From Geodermatophilus bullaregiensis (lineage in GTDB: Bacteria; Actinomycetota; Actinomycetes; Mycobacteriales; Geodermatophilaceae): a stretch of DNA of 64,000 bases. Made by a program: the position numbers and the translations under genes. Below the pieces are notes generated by a model. It did no database searches. It saw nothing but the letters and a program-made list of their open reading frames with translations, and had not been told where the DNA came from. Location: contig NZ_JAFBCJ010000001.1 of NCBI RefSeq assembly GCF_016907675.1, positions 62,001 through 126,000 of the forward strand. The letters run 5' to 3'. Below are positions 33,324 through 47,098 of this stretch, piece by piece (within the stretch, counting starts at the first letter, position 1; each line of letters starts with the position of its first letter).

Positions 33324-34841
33324 GTGAGCCAGTACATCGCCGCCATCGACCAGGGCACGACCAGCACCCGCTGCATGGTCTTCGACCACGACGGCGCCGT
33401 CGTGGCCGTCGCCCAGAAGGAACACCAGCAGATCTTCCCCAGGGCCGGCTGGGTCGAACACGACGCCGAGGAGATCTGGTCCAACGTCCGCGAGGTGGTC
33501 GGGCAGGCACTCGGCCGCGCCGACCTCGTCGCCGGCGACCTGGCCGCCGTCGGCCTGACCAACCAGCGCGAGACGACCGTCGTCTGGGACCGGACGACCG
33601 GTCAGCCGGTCTACAACGCCATCGTCTGGCAGGACACCCGCACCGACAAGATCGTCACCGAGCTCGGCGAGCTCGGCGGGGGAGCCGACCGGTACAAGGA
33701 CAAGGTCGGCCTGCCGCTGGCGACGTACTTCGCCGGCCCCAAGGTGACCTGGATCCTCGACAACGTCGAGGGCGCCCGCGAGCGCGCCGAGCGCGGCGAG
33801 CTGCTGATGGGCACCATCGACAGCTGGCTGCTGTGGAACGTCACCGGCGGGACCGACGGCGGCCTGCACATCACCGACGTCAGCAACGCCTCGCGCACCA
33901 TGCTGATGGACTACAAGACGCTGGCGTGGGACGAGTCGATCGCCGCCGACATGCGCATCCCGACGTCGATGCTCCCGGAGATCCGCTCCAACTCCGAGGT
34001 GTACGGCGAGGGCCGCAAGGCCGGCGCCCTGGCCGGGGTCAAGGTCGCCGGCTCGCTCGGCGACCAGCAGGCGGCCACCTTCGGGCAGGTCTGCTTCTCA
34101 CCCGGCATGGCCAAGAACACCTACGGCACCGGCAACTTCCTGCTGCTCAACACCGGCGAGGAGGCCGTCGCCTCGAAGAACGGCCTGCTGACGACGGTCT
34201 GCTACCAGATCGGCGACCGCAAGCCGATCTACGCACTCGAGGGCTCCATCGCCGTCACCGGGTCGCTGGTGCAGTGGGTGCGCGACAACCTGCGGCTCAT
34301 CGGCGGCGCCGGCGAGATCGAGGCGGTGGCCAAGTCCGTCGAGGACAACGGCGGGGCCTACTTCGTGCCGGCCTTCTCCGGCCTGTTCGCCCCGCACTGG
34401 CGCTCCGACGCCCGCGGCGCGCTGGTCGGGCTCACCCGGTACGTCAACCGCGGGCACCTGGCCCGGGCGGTGCTGGAGGCCACGGCCTACCAGACCCGCG
34501 AGGTCGTGGAGGCCATGAACGCCGACTCCGGGGTCGACCTCACCGAGCTGCGGGTCGACGGCGGCATGGTGGTCAACGAGCTGCTCATGCAGTTCCAGGC
34601 CGACATCCTCGGCGTCGACGTCGTCCGCCCGAAGATCGCCGAGACGACGGCGCTCGGCGCGGCGTACGCGGCGGGCCTGGCGGTCGGGTTCTGGGCCGAC
34701 GAGGACGAGCTGACCAGCCAGTGGGCCGAGGACAAGCGGTGGTCGCCGGCGATGGAGGGCGAGACCCGCGACCGCTTCTACCGCAAGTGGCAGAAGGCGG
34801 TGGCCCGCACGCTCGACTGGGTCGACGAGGACGACGAGTAG
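33324..34841 (+). CDS. glpK: Glycerol kinase
   Basis: The protein has 505 residues from a GTG with GGAGG six bases upstream. FGGY kinase motifs are [18 protein letters not shown] at the start, [14 protein letters not shown], then [31 protein letters not shown] and [17 protein letters not shown]. It phosphorylates glycerol to sn-glycerol 3-phosphate with ATP. It is the last gene of the glycerol set and is followed by a hairpin repeat. Confidence 0.97.
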   Translation: MSQYIAAIDQGTTSTRCMVFDHDGAVVAVAQKEHQQIFPRAGWVEHDAEEIWSNVREVVGQALGRADLVAGDLAAVGLTNQRETTVVWDRTTGQPVYNAIVWQDTRTDKIVTELGELGGGADRYKDKVGLPLATYFAGPKVTWILDNVEGARERAERGELLMGTIDSWLLWNVTGGTDGGLHITDVSNASRTMLMDYKTLAWDESIAADMRIPTSMLPEIRSNSEVYGEGRKAGALAGVKVAGSLGDQQAATFGQVCFSPGMAKNTYGTGNFLLLNTGEEAVASKNGLLTTVCYQIGDRKPIYALEGSIAVTGSLVQWVRDNLRLIGGAGEIEAVAKSVEDNGGAYFVPAFSGLFAPHWRSDARGALVGLTRYVNRGHLARAVLEATAYQTREVVEAMNADSGVDLTELRVDGGMVVNELLMQFQADILGVDVVRPKIAETTALGAAYAAGLAVGFWADEDELTSQWAEDKRWSPAMEGETRDRFYRKWQKAVARTLDWVDEDDE

Positions 34842-34915
34842 AGGACCCCTCCCTCCCACCGCTCGCACGCTCGCGGCGAGCCTCCGGAGGGGGCCGCTCC
34901 GCCCCCGTCGTGGGG
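34841..34915 (+). repeat. Post-gene hairpin repeat B, copy 1 (after glpK)
   Basis: CCCCTCC (34846) pairs with GGAGGGG (34886), and the loop carries CCCACCGCTCGCACGCTCGC. A second hairpin, GGGGGC-CGCTCC-GCCCCC, follows. The same core recurs after metH and after the alcohol dehydrogenase gene. It probably ends transcription. Confidence 0.6.
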
Positions 34916-34990
34916 CCTGCGCGGGCGCCGTCCCCAGCCGGGGGCGGCGCCCGCGGGGGTGGGCCCGGCCACGCAACTAGGCTCCTGCCC

Positions 34991-36247
34991 GTGCTCGCCT
35001 GGCCCGCTCCGCTCCTGCCGACCCTGCCGGGCTCCGGCCCGGTCCTCCGGCTGTTCGACACCGCGCGCGGGCAGGTCGTGGCCACCGCACCCGACCGGGT
35101 GGCGCGGATGTACGTCTGCGGCATCACGCCCTACGACGCCACGCACCTCGGCCACGCCGCCACCTACCTGGCCTTCGACCTGGTCGGCCGGGTGTGGCGG
35201 GACGCCGGGCACGCCGTCCACCACGTGCAGAACGTCACCGACATCGACGACCCGCTGCTCGAGCGCGCCCACCGCGACGGCGAGGACTGGGTCGTGCTCG
35301 GGATGCGCGAGACGGCGCTCTTCCGCGAGGACATGACGGCGCTGCGGGTGCTGCCGCCCGACGACTACGTGGGCGCGGTGGCCACCATCCCGCGGATCGT
35401 GCACCACGTGGAGACCCTGCTCGACGAGGGTCTGGCCTACGTGCTCGACGACGGCACCGGCGACGTCTACCACGACATCGCCCAGGCGCCGGGCTTCGGC
35501 GAGGAGTCCGGCTACGACGAGGCCACGATGCTGCGCCTGTCGGCCGAGCGCGGCGGCGACCCCGACCGGGCGGGCAAGCGCAACCGCCTCGACCCGCTGC
35601 TGTGGCGCGGCCGCCGCGAGGGCGAGCCCGCCTGGCCCGGCCCCCACGGCATCGAGGGCCGCCCCGGCTGGCACATCGAGTGCGCCGCCATCGCCCTGGA
35701 CACCATCGGCATGGGCTTCGACGTGCAGGGCGGTGGCAGCGACCTCGTCTTCCCGCACCACGAGTTCTCCGCCGTCCACGCCGAGGCGCTCACCGCCACC
35801 AAGCCCTTCGCCCGGGCCTACGTGCACGCGGCGATGATCGGCCTCGACGGCGAGAAGATGAGCAAGAGCCGCGGCAACCTGGTGTTCGTCTCCAAGCTGC
35901 GCGGCGAGGGCGTCGACCCGATGGCGATCCGGCTGGCGCTGCTGTCGGGCCACTACCGCACCGACCGCGCCTGGACGCCGGACCTGCTCGCCGCCGCCGA
36001 GCAGCGGCTGGCCACCTGGCGGCGCGCCGTCGCCCGCGACGCCGGGGCGCCCGCCGCGCCGGTGCTGGCGGGGTTGCGCGAGCGGCTGGCCGACGACCTC
36101 GACAGCCCCGGCGCGATCGCCGTCGTCGACGCGTGGGCGGAGCGCACGCTGGCGGCCGGCCCGGACGACGACGTCGACGACGGGGCGCCGGCCGTGGTGG
36201 CCGACGCCGTCGACGCGCTGCTGGGCGTCGCGCTGCAGGAGGGCTGA
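34991..36247 (+). CDS. mshC: Mycothiol ligase MshC
   Basis: The protein has 418 residues from a GTG and is a cysteinyl-tRNA-synthetase-like enzyme without the anticodon-binding domain. [23 protein letters not shown] contains the zinc Cys and a HIGH-like [24 protein letters not shown] and [15 protein letters not shown] (KMSKS) follow. MshC joins cysteine to GlcN-Ins with ATP in mycothiol synthesis; [10 protein letters not shown] separates it from CysS. Its stop overlaps the dGTPase start (TGATG). Confidence 0.95.
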   Translation: MLAWPAPLLPTLPGSGPVLRLFDTARGQVVATAPDRVARMYVCGITPYDATHLGHAATYLAFDLVGRVWRDAGHAVHHVQNVTDIDDPLLERAHRDGEDWVVLGMRETALFREDMTALRVLPPDDYVGAVATIPRIVHHVETLLDEGLAYVLDDGTGDVYHDIAQAPGFGEESGYDEATMLRLSAERGGDPDRAGKRNRLDPLLWRGRREGEPAWPGPHGIEGRPGWHIECAAIALDTIGMGFDVQGGGSDLVFPHHEFSAVHAEALTATKPFARAYVHAAMIGLDGEKMSKSRGNLVFVSKLRGEGVDPMAIRLALLSGHYRTDRAWTPDLLAAAEQRLATWRRAVARDAGAPAAPVLAGLRERLADDLDSPGAIAVVDAWAERTLAAGPDDDVDDGAPAVVADAVDALLGVALQEG

Positions 36248-37281
36248 TGGGGGACGGGGCGTTCACGCTCGTCGACCGCGCGGCGCGCGAGCGGGAGGAG
36301 GACGGCCTCGCCCCGGCCGCGGCCCGCGCGGCGGCCACCCGCGGGCGCGCCGTCCCCGAGCCGGAGGACCGGCTGCGCACCGCCTACGAGCGCGACCGCG
36401 ACCGCATCCTGCACGCCAAGTCCTTCCGGCGGCTCAAGCACAAGACGCAGGTCTTCCTCAACCCCGACGGCGACCACTTCGTCACCCGGCTGACCCACAC
36501 GCTGCAGGTCACCCAGGTGGCCCGTTCGCTGGCCCGGGCGCTGGGCCTCAACGAGACCCTCGCCGAGGCGATCGCCCTCGGCCACGACGTCGGCCACTCG
36601 CCGTTCGGCCACATCGGCGAGGACGCCTTCGACCCCTACGTCCCCGGCGGCTGGCACCACGCCGCCCAGGGCGTGCGGATCGTCGAGGTGCTCGAGCACC
36701 TCAACCTCACCTGGGAGGTGCGCGACGGCATCCGCGCGCACAGCTGGAAGATCAGCCCGCCGCCGGCCACCCGCGAGGGGGAGTGCGTCCGGTACGCCGA
36801 CCGGATCGCCTACCTGTCCCACGACGCGCTGGACGCCGTCCGCGCCGGGGTGCTGCAGGTGTCGGACCTGCCCGCCCGCGCCCGGGAGGTGTTCGGCGAG
36901 CCCGGCAGCGCGATGGTCGGCGCGATGGTCGACGCCGTCGTCGCAGGGTCGCTGGCCGACGGGGGAGCGGTGGTGATGGCGCCCGGTCCGCTGGCGGCCA
37001 TGCACGAGCTGCGCGCGTTCATGTTCCAGCGGGTGTACGCCTCGGAGACCGCGGCGGGGCAGAAGCAGCTCGCCGTCGACGTCATCCGCCGGCTGGTCGA
37101 CCACCACCTCGACCACCCCGAGCTCATCCCGCCGACCTACCGCGACACGCGGGCCGACCTGGTCACACAGGTCGTCGACCACGTCTCGGGCATGACCGAC
37201 CGCTTCGCGCTGGCCACGCACGACCGGCTCTTCGGCGAGGACGCTGCCGCCCGCATGACCCCGCTGCTGCGCCCCGCCTGA
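36247..37281 (+). CDS. dgt: dGTPase-like deoxynucleotide triphosphohydrolase (HD domain)
   Basis: The protein has 344 residues. LRTAYERDRDRILHAKSFRRLKHKTQVF is the family start, HFVTRLTHTLQVTQVARS gives the first His, and GHDVGHSPFGHIGEDAF is the HD motif; CVRYADRIAYLSHD has the last Asp. It cleaves dNTPs to deoxynucleosides and triphosphate. Translation is coupled to mshC by TGATG. Confidence 0.93.
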   Translation: MGDGAFTLVDRAAREREEDGLAPAAARAAATRGRAVPEPEDRLRTAYERDRDRILHAKSFRRLKHKTQVFLNPDGDHFVTRLTHTLQVTQVARSLARALGLNETLAEAIALGHDVGHSPFGHIGEDAFDPYVPGGWHHAAQGVRIVEVLEHLNLTWEVRDGIRAHSWKISPPPATREGECVRYADRIAYLSHDALDAVRAGVLQVSDLPARAREVFGEPGSAMVGAMVDAVVAGSLADGGAVVMAPGPLAAMHELRAFMFQRVYASETAAGQKQLAVDVIRRLVDHHLDHPELIPPTYRDTRADLVTQVVDHVSGMTDRFALATHDRLFGEDAAARMTPLLRPA

Positions 37282-37459
37282 GCGGGTTCCGGAGGCGGTG
37301 CGGCCGCCGTCGTCCCCTCGGGGTGTTCCCCGGGCTCCCGGGGTCCTGCAGCGCCCTCGGAGGCCGGAGAACGCCCCAGGAGCGGCCGCTCGACCGTTAT
37401 CCCCAAGTCTGCCGCGACCCCGAGCCGGGACCCGGGACGACGGCCGCGACCGCCGGACC

Positions 37460-38323
37460 TCAGTTGGGGGAGGAGCCCCGGCGGCGGAGGTAGCGCTCGA
37501 ACTCGCGGGCGATCTGGTCTCCGTTGGCCTCGGACAGGTCGCTCTGGGTCGCGCGCTCCTCGAGGGAGCGGACGTACTCGACGACCTCGGCGTCCTCCTG
37601 GGCCATCTCGTCGACGGTCTTGACCCACTCGTCGGCCTGCTGGGGGAGCGCGCCGAGCGGCACGGCCACCTCCAGCACCTCCTCGACCCGCTGCAGCAGC
37701 GCGACGGTCGCCCGCGGCGAGGGCGGCTGGGAGACGTAGTGGGGGACGGCGGCCCAGAAGCTCACCGCCGGGAGGCCGGCCTGCACGCACGCGTCCTGGA
37801 ACACGCCGAGGATCCCGGTCGGGCCCTCGTAGCCCGACGTCTCCAGGCCGTAGGCGCGGGCGGACTCGTCGTCGTAGGCGGAGCCGGTGACCGGCGTCGG
37901 CCGGGTGTGCGGCGTGTCGGCGAGCAGCGCGCCCAGCGCCACGACGGTCTGGGCGTCGAGCTCGTGGCACAGCTCGATGAGCTCCTCGCAGAAGCTGCGC
38001 CAGCGCATGTTGGGCTCGATGCCGCGGATGAGGACGACGTCGCGGTCGCTGTCCGGCGGGCGGGCCACGGAGATGCGGGTCGTCGGCCACTCCACGCGCC
38101 GGTTCACCCCGCCCACGAGCGAGACGGTCGGCCGGTTCACCTGGAAGTCGTAGTAGTCCTCGGGGTCGAGGGCGGCGAGCGGGGTGGCGTCCCAGATCAG
38201 CTCCAGGTGCTCGAGCGCCCCGGTGGCGGCGTCCCCGGCGTCGTTCCAGCCCTCGAACGCGACCACCACCACCGGCTGGTTCAGCTGGGGCAGGTCCTCG
38301 GGAGCGGACTTCGGGTCGATCAC
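37460..38323 (-). CDS. PAC2 family protein
   Basis: From GTG 38323 the protein has 287 residues. The actinobacterial PAC2 pattern is [72 protein letters not shown] and GPTGILGVF. The C-terminal ~60 residues form charged helices. PAC2 proteins are chaperone-like factors of proteasome assembly type; the actinobacterial role is unknown. PAC2 near mshC and metH is a known actinobacterial neighbourhood. Confidence 0.92.
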   Translation of the reverse strand: MIDPKSAPEDLPQLNQPVVVVAFEGWNDAGDAATGALEHLELIWDATPLAALDPEDYYDFQVNRPTVSLVGGVNRRVEWPTTRISVARPPDSDRDVVLIRGIEPNMRWRSFCEELIELCHELDAQTVVALGALLADTPHTRPTPVTGSAYDDESARAYGLETSGYEGPTGILGVFQDACVQAGLPAVSFWAAVPHYVSQPPSPRATVALLQRVEEVLEVAVPLGALPQQADEWVKTVDEMAQEDAEVVEYVRSLEERATQSDLSEANGDQIAREFERYLRRRGSSPN

Positions 38324-38462
38324 CCCTGCGAGCCTACGTCTCCCGCGCCGTCCTGCCGGGCTGGCGCGAGGTGGGAGGATGACCCCCGGAACAAGGTCGG
38401 GCCCCGCGCCGCTGCTCGTGCGCCAGGCCCCGCACGTCGTCGACCGACCCCCGAGGATGCCC

Positions 38463-42261
<3,799 letters not shown>

Positions 42262-42263
<2 letters not shown>

Positions 42264-42330
42264 AGGACCCCCTCGCCCCCACCACTCGCTGCGCCCGCGG
42301 CGGGTTGATGGAGGCAGACCGTCTTCCTCC
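42262..42330 (+). repeat. Post-gene hairpin repeat B, copy 2 (after metH, degenerate)
   Basis: Starting at the metH stop, GGACCCCCTC then CCCACCACTCGCTGCGCCCG and GCGGCGGG match the cores at 34841 and 59751 with several changes. The outer stem is largely lost here. Confidence 0.45.
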
Positions 42331-42394
42331 TGGCCGCGCATGCAGAGAGACCCTCCGGAGGTGTCGTCGTAGCGCTGACGGCACCCCCGTCGTG

Positions 42395-45300
42395 TTACCG
42401 GCGTGCGCGGCAGGCCATCTGCTCCCAGAACCACCGGAGCTCGCCGGGGAGCGTCCCCTGCCAGGGAGCCGCCTTGCGGCGCAGCTGGGTCCGGCCCAGC
42501 AGGGTCTGCTGGCGGCGGCAGAACGCGTCGCTCAGCTCGGCCCGGTAGGACTGCACGCCCTTGGGGGGATAGGGGCACAGTGCGAACGGGCACCCGCCCA
42601 CGCAGTTGGCGCCGGGCTCGCTGTACTCGGCGGCCGCGCCGTCGGGCTCCAGGGATCGCCGGCTGCCGGCCAGGCACGGGGGCAGGTCGCGGCGATTGGC
42701 GCGCCGGAGCCGCGCCTCCCGTTCGGCGGCGCGCTCACCCCGGTCGGCGAGGTTGACCAGCAGCAGCACGTCGGCGACCAGCTGCTGGGCCCGGGGGTCC
42801 AGGGCGCTCCAGCCGACCGACGGCGGGATCCAGAGGTTGTGCCGTCGGAGTCCCGTCGAGCCCACGGCGCGGGACCCGATCCGGCTGGTGACGCCGTAGA
42901 CGTCCACCCACAGGAAGCGCTCGGGTTGCCCGGTCTCCAGCGCGCGCACGGCGAGTGCGGCGGCTTCCCGGACGAACGGGTGCCGCTGCCGCTCCGCCGG
43001 CCCGCCGGGCTCGAGTCCTCGATCCCGCTGGCTGCCGGCGCTGTCGAGCCAACCCTCGACGCGGGTGCGCGGGGACACCACACGGGCCGGGCGCCGGGTC
43101 GGTGCCTCGTCCTGCCGCCGGATCCCGGGGTCGTCGGGCAGCGCCCAGAGACACAAGGCGTGGACGAGCGCGAGCTGGGCGGCCCAGAAGCCGCTGCGCT
43201 TGAGCAGCTCACCGCCCTGCTCGACCAGGTGAGACCGCGCGCCGGCGTTCATGTAGGGGTGCCGGCGCCGGCGGTTGGCGGCATAAGTGAAGCCCTGGGC
43301 CAGGGCCACCTCGACCGACGGCGGCAGCGGCGGTCCCGGCGGTCGCCGGACGTCCGGGTGCCCGACCCGTGACGTCCACCGACCCAGGTACGTCCGGGCC
43401 CTCGCCTGCACGGCCGGGTCGCTGACCGAGCTGAACAGCAACGGCGCCAGCCACGCGCACATGACCGTCTGACGCCACTCCTCCTCGCTGACGTCTCGGT
43501 CCGCCGCCGCGATGTCCAGCCCGACGGCGAGCCGGGGCTCCAGGGTCACAAACGCCCCGTCCCCTCCGGATCCGAGCTCCTGGGCGACGGCGTGCCGGAC
43601 GGCATAGGACGAATCCTCCCGGCAGCCGATGTCGTACAGGGCTGCGTAGGCGGGCGGATCGGGGGACGGAGTGCCCGCCGAGGTGGTGTCGATGCGGCGC
43701 TGTACCTGGCGGAGTGCGTCCCCGAAGCGGCGGACCAGACCCAACTTGGCCTCGTCCAGAGTGCGCTGGTCGGCAGCGAACACCTCCAGCCAACTCCGCT
43801 CGACGTGCTCGGCGATCCAGGCCTGGACCGACGGGCGGTTGACGCTGTCGATCTCCAGGGCCGCCGCCCACATGTCCAGTGACTTGTCGTCCTTGCGGTC
43901 CGCCGCCGCCCGGGTCAGCGTCTCGACGACGGACCGCATCGCCTCGGGCCCCGGCGGTATGGAGGCCGGGAGCGGGCTGGGTGAGGTCAGCCCGGCCGAG
44001 CCGGCCTCCACGTGCGCCTGGCGGCGCGAGAGGAACGCCAGCGCGATGAGGAGCTCCCGGCCCGGGCCCTCCGGTGCCTGCAGCGCCGTGCGCAGGAAGT
44101 CCTCGTCGTCGAGCACCGAGTCGAGCACCAGAGAGCCGAGGTAGGACTGCAGGAGGCTGTGGTGAAAGCTCACCGAGTCGGTCTGCGCGTCGACGAGCCC
44201 GAGCTGGGCGCCCCAGGTGGCCGCCAGCCGCACCCGGACCGGGCGTCTCTCGAGGAGGGCTAGGGCCCCGCTCGTGCACCGCTGGAGCCCGGCGGTCCGG
44301 CAGCGTTCCTCCCGCGGTCCTCCCTGAGCCGGACCGGCTTCGACGACGTCTTCGAAGCGCACCTGCAGGGAGTCCCTCCGCAGTCCCTCGGCCGCCATCG
44401 CGGACACGTACGCAACAGCGGCAGTCCGCTCCGGCCGCGACAAGGGGACGTGCCGGCGCAGCTGGCCCTCGACGAGCGCTGTCACCCAGGTGTCGAGGAG
44501 GTTCAATCGAAGGGCCGAGCGGTCGAGGCTGCGGGTGTTCACGCCGCGGATGCGGACGCCGTGGGTGAGGTGGCGGAGCAGGTCCCGCTCGTGCAGGTCC
44601 CGGGTGATGCGGAGGAACAGCGGTGCCTCTGCGACGTCGGCCGTCTCCACGATCCAGTTCAGTCGCTGGCGGTCCTCGGAGGAGTCCTCCCGCCCGAGGT
44701 AGTCCAGCGCGGCCATCCGGCTCAGCGGCTCAAGGTCGACGATCGCGGCGTCGGCTCCCCGGAGGGGGGCGTGCGGGCGCGAAGCGATGACCAGCGGGAG
44801 CCGGTCCTCCCGGGCGCGGGCGATGGCCAGCCGGATGACGGTGTCACGGTCCTTGGCGTGGTCCTCGCCGTTGAGAGCCTCCTCCAGGCCGTCGGCGAGG
44901 ACGACGATCTGACCGTTCTTGACCAGGTGCCGCCAGATCCGGTCCCCCTCGCCCTGGGACAGCAGGGCATCGTCGACCTGCGAGTGGAACCTCCGCCGGG
45001 CGAGCTCCTGGAAGTCCAGGTCCGTCTGGGCGTCCCTCAGCCGGACCGGTACGGGGACGGCGCCGCACTGCGCGAGCAGGTGCGTCAGGAGCACCAGCAC
45101 GGCGGTCTTCCCGGTGCCGACGCCGCCGACGAGCACGTGCGGCCGGCGGTCGCCGCTGTCCCGGAGGTCATCGATGATCACCTGGCACAGATCGTTGCGC
45201 CCCACGACGTCCCCGACGATGCCGCCGCTCGCGGTGGGGACCAGGTCGAACGGCCGCGTCCGTGCTGTCCGGCGGTACCGGTTGACCACCGCCCGGAAGC

Positions 45301-45709
45301 GCAGCAGCAGGAACAGCGCCGACCCGGCGGCCACCGACAGCCACGAGACCACGAGGCCGGTGATGGCACCGCACGAGACGCCCACCTGGCGGCAGGTCCC
45401 GTCGGGGTCGAAGCCGAACGGCTCCGTCCACGGTTCCCGCCGGACGAAGGCGACGTATCCGGCCCGGGCCAGCCAGAGCAGGAGGAGCAGGCCGCCGCCA
45501 TAAGTGATGACCCGGGCCAAGGCCACCCGCCGGCGACCGCGCCACGGGGTCTCCGCGCCGGTCACCGGCGACGGAGGGCGGAGCTGGTGCGCCGCACGCC
45601 GACGCCGGACCGGGTCGGTGGCGCGTGTCCCCAGGTGCTCGAAGTGAAGACGCATCAGGCTGGGGGAGGGGCGTTCCGGCAGCCGGTTCGTCATCGTTGA
45701 TGGCTTCAC
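42395..45709 (-). CDS. Membrane-anchored NACHT-type NTPase with C-terminal Cys motif
   Basis: The protein has up to 1104 residues (GTG 45709; ATG 45694 is possible). Two membrane helices lie at about 60-90 and 115-140 with an extracytoplasmic loop between. The NTPase core has Walker A LVGGVGTGKTAVLVLL near 190 and Walker B IVVLADGLEEAL near 260, followed by LPLVIASRPHAPL and PLSRMAALDYLG. This is the NACHT layout of STAND ATPases. The remaining ~700 residues are helical, ending with NCVGGCPFALCPYPP near 1045, a possible metal site. Such proteins act as sensors in defence or signalling. It stands alone between metH and ackA. Confidence 0.75.
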   Translation of the reverse strand: MKPSTMTNRLPERPSPSLMRLHFEHLGTRATDPVRRRRAAHQLRPPSPVTGAETPWRGRRRVALARVITYGGGLLLLLWLARAGYVAFVRREPWTEPFGFDPDGTCRQVGVSCGAITGLVVSWLSVAAGSALFLLLRFRAVVNRYRRTARTRPFDLVPTASGGIVGDVVGRNDLCQVIIDDLRDSGDRRPHVLVGGVGTGKTAVLVLLTHLLAQCGAVPVPVRLRDAQTDLDFQELARRRFHSQVDDALLSQGEGDRIWRHLVKNGQIVVLADGLEEALNGEDHAKDRDTVIRLAIARAREDRLPLVIASRPHAPLRGADAAIVDLEPLSRMAALDYLGREDSSEDRQRLNWIVETADVAEAPLFLRITRDLHERDLLRHLTHGVRIRGVNTRSLDRSALRLNLLDTWVTALVEGQLRRHVPLSRPERTAAVAYVSAMAAEGLRRDSLQVRFEDVVEAGPAQGGPREERCRTAGLQRCTSGALALLERRPVRVRLAATWGAQLGLVDAQTDSVSFHHSLLQSYLGSLVLDSVLDDEDFLRTALQAPEGPGRELLIALAFLSRRQAHVEAGSAGLTSPSPLPASIPPGPEAMRSVVETLTRAAADRKDDKSLDMWAAALEIDSVNRPSVQAWIAEHVERSWLEVFAADQRTLDEAKLGLVRRFGDALRQVQRRIDTTSAGTPSPDPPAYAALYDIGCREDSSYAVRHAVAQELGSGGDGAFVTLEPRLAVGLDIAAADRDVSEEEWRQTVMCAWLAPLLFSSVSDPAVQARARTYLGRWTSRVGHPDVRRPPGPPLPPSVEVALAQGFTYAANRRRRHPYMNAGARSHLVEQGGELLKRSGFWAAQLALVHALCLWALPDDPGIRRQDEAPTRRPARVVSPRTRVEGWLDSAGSQRDRGLEPGGPAERQRHPFVREAAALAVRALETGQPERFLWVDVYGVTSRIGSRAVGSTGLRRHNLWIPPSVGWSALDPRAQQLVADVLLLVNLADRGERAAEREARLRRANRRDLPPCLAGSRRSLEPDGAAAEYSEPGANCVGGCPFALCPYPPKGVQSYRAELSDAFCRRQQTLLGRTQLRRKAAPWQGTLPGELRWFWEQMACRARR

Positions 45710-45901
45710 GCCTCCGTCCCCCGGGGTGCACGCGCGGTCCCGTGGACCCTGAACGGGACGGGACGCTCGGCTCGGGGGCGCGGGTACCCGCTGCGGAGAG
45801 GACCGCTCACGAGGAGAGGCTGACCGCAGGGCGTCACCGGCGCGTCACCGTGCTGGTGGCCTCCGCGCGGTCTCCTCTGCCCGCCACGGGTGGGACCCGG
45901 C

Positions 45902-47098
45902 TCAGCCGCCGAGCAGGGTCACCGCCTGGCGGGCCATCTCCAGCTCCTCGTCGGTGGGGACGACGAGGACGGCGACCGGGCTGCCGTCGGCCGACACGCG
46001 GCGTCCCCCGCCGGACCGGACGGCGTTGCGCTCCTCGTCCACGCGGATGCCCAGCGGCTCGAGGCCGGCCAGCGACCGCGCCCGCACGACGGCGTCGTTC
46101 TCGCCGATGCCGCCGGTGAACGCGATCGCGTCGGTGCGGCCCAGGACCGCCAGGTAGGCGCCGACGTACTTGCGCACCCGGTGGCAGAACACGTCGAGGG
46201 CCAGCGCGGCCGCCGCGTCGCCGTCGGCGACGCGCCGGTGCACCTCGCGCAGGTCGTTGGTGCCGGCCAGCGCCAGCATGCCGCTGGAGGAGTTCAGCGC
46301 CCGGTCGACCTCCTCGGGCCCGAGCCCGGCCACCCGGTGCAGGTGCGCGACCACGGCGGGGTCGACGTCGCCGGACCGGGTGCCCATGACCAGCCCCTCC
46401 AGCGGGGTCATGCCCATGGAGGTCTCCACGCTGCGGCCCCCGGCGACGGCGGTGGCGCTGGCGCCGTTGCCCAGGTGCAGCACGATCGTGTTGGTGTCCT
46501 CCAGCGGGCGGCCGAGGAGCCCCGCGGCGGCGCGGGAGACGAACGCGTGCGACGTGCCGTGGAAGCCGTAGCGGCGCACGCCGTGGTCGCGGGCCCACTG
46601 CGGCGGGACGGCGTAGGTGTGCGCGTGCGGCGGCAGGGTGGCGTGGAAGGCGGTGTCGAACACCGCCACGTGCGGCAGCCCGGGGAACGCCCGCCGCGCC
46701 ACCTCGATGCCCACCGCGTTGACCGGGTTGTGCAACGGCGCCAGGGTGGCCAGCTCGCGGACCGCGCGCAGGACGTCGTCGTCGACGAGCACCGGCGCGG
46801 AGAACCGGTCGCCGCCGTGCACCACCCGGTGGGCGACAGCGACCAGGCCGGCGTCGGCCAGCCGCGGGCCGGTGTGCTCGAAGGCCTCCAGCGCCGCCGA
46901 CAGCGCTCCGCCGTGGTCGGGCAGCGGCCGCTCGACGACGTCCGGGGTCCCATCGGGGCGGGAGTGGGTGAGCCGGCCCGACGGCTGGCCGACCCGCTCG
47001 GCCAGCCCCCATGCCAGCGCCCGCCCGGCTCCGACGTCGACCAGGCGGTACTTCAGCGACGAGGAGCCGCAGTTGACCACCAGCACCCGGCCGTTCAC
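45902..47098 (-). CDS. ackA: Acetate kinase
   Basis: The protein has 398 residues; its GTG overlaps the pta stop (GTGA). ASKHA-fold motifs are VLVVNCGSSSLKYRL at the start, VVHGG, FDTAFHATLPPHAHTYAVP, RYGFHGTSHAFVS, LHLGNGASATAV and AFTGGIGENDAVVRAR. It converts acetyl phosphate and ADP to acetate and ATP, and the reverse, with Pta. Confidence 0.96.
   Translation of the reverse strand: MNGRVLVVNCGSSSLKYRLVDVGAGRALAWGLAERVGQPSGRLTHSRPDGTPDVVERPLPDHGGALSAALEAFEHTGPRLADAGLVAVAHRVVHGGDRFSAPVLVDDDVLRAVRELATLAPLHNPVNAVGIEVARRAFPGLPHVAVFDTAFHATLPPHAHTYAVPPQWARDHGVRRYGFHGTSHAFVSRAAAGLLGRPLEDTNTIVLHLGNGASATAVAGGRSVETSMGMTPLEGLVMGTRSGDVDPAVVAHLHRVAGLGPEEVDRALNSSSGMLALAGTNDLREVHRRVADGDAAAALALDVFCHRVRKYVGAYLAVLGRTDAIAFTGGIGENDAVVRARSLAGLEPLGIRVDEERNAVRSGGGRRVSADGSPVAVLVVPTDEELEMARQAVTLLGG

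Noticed and set aside
30510-34841. 1443-codon open frame across glpD, glpF and glpK
   Set aside because: Only its last third is a real gene (glpK, starting at 33324). The rest is Arg/Pro-rich shadow of glpD and glpF, which lie in other frames.
38324-38462. Cobalamin riboswitch ahead of metH
   Set aside because: The 139-base gap is too short and shows no B12-box-like sequence.
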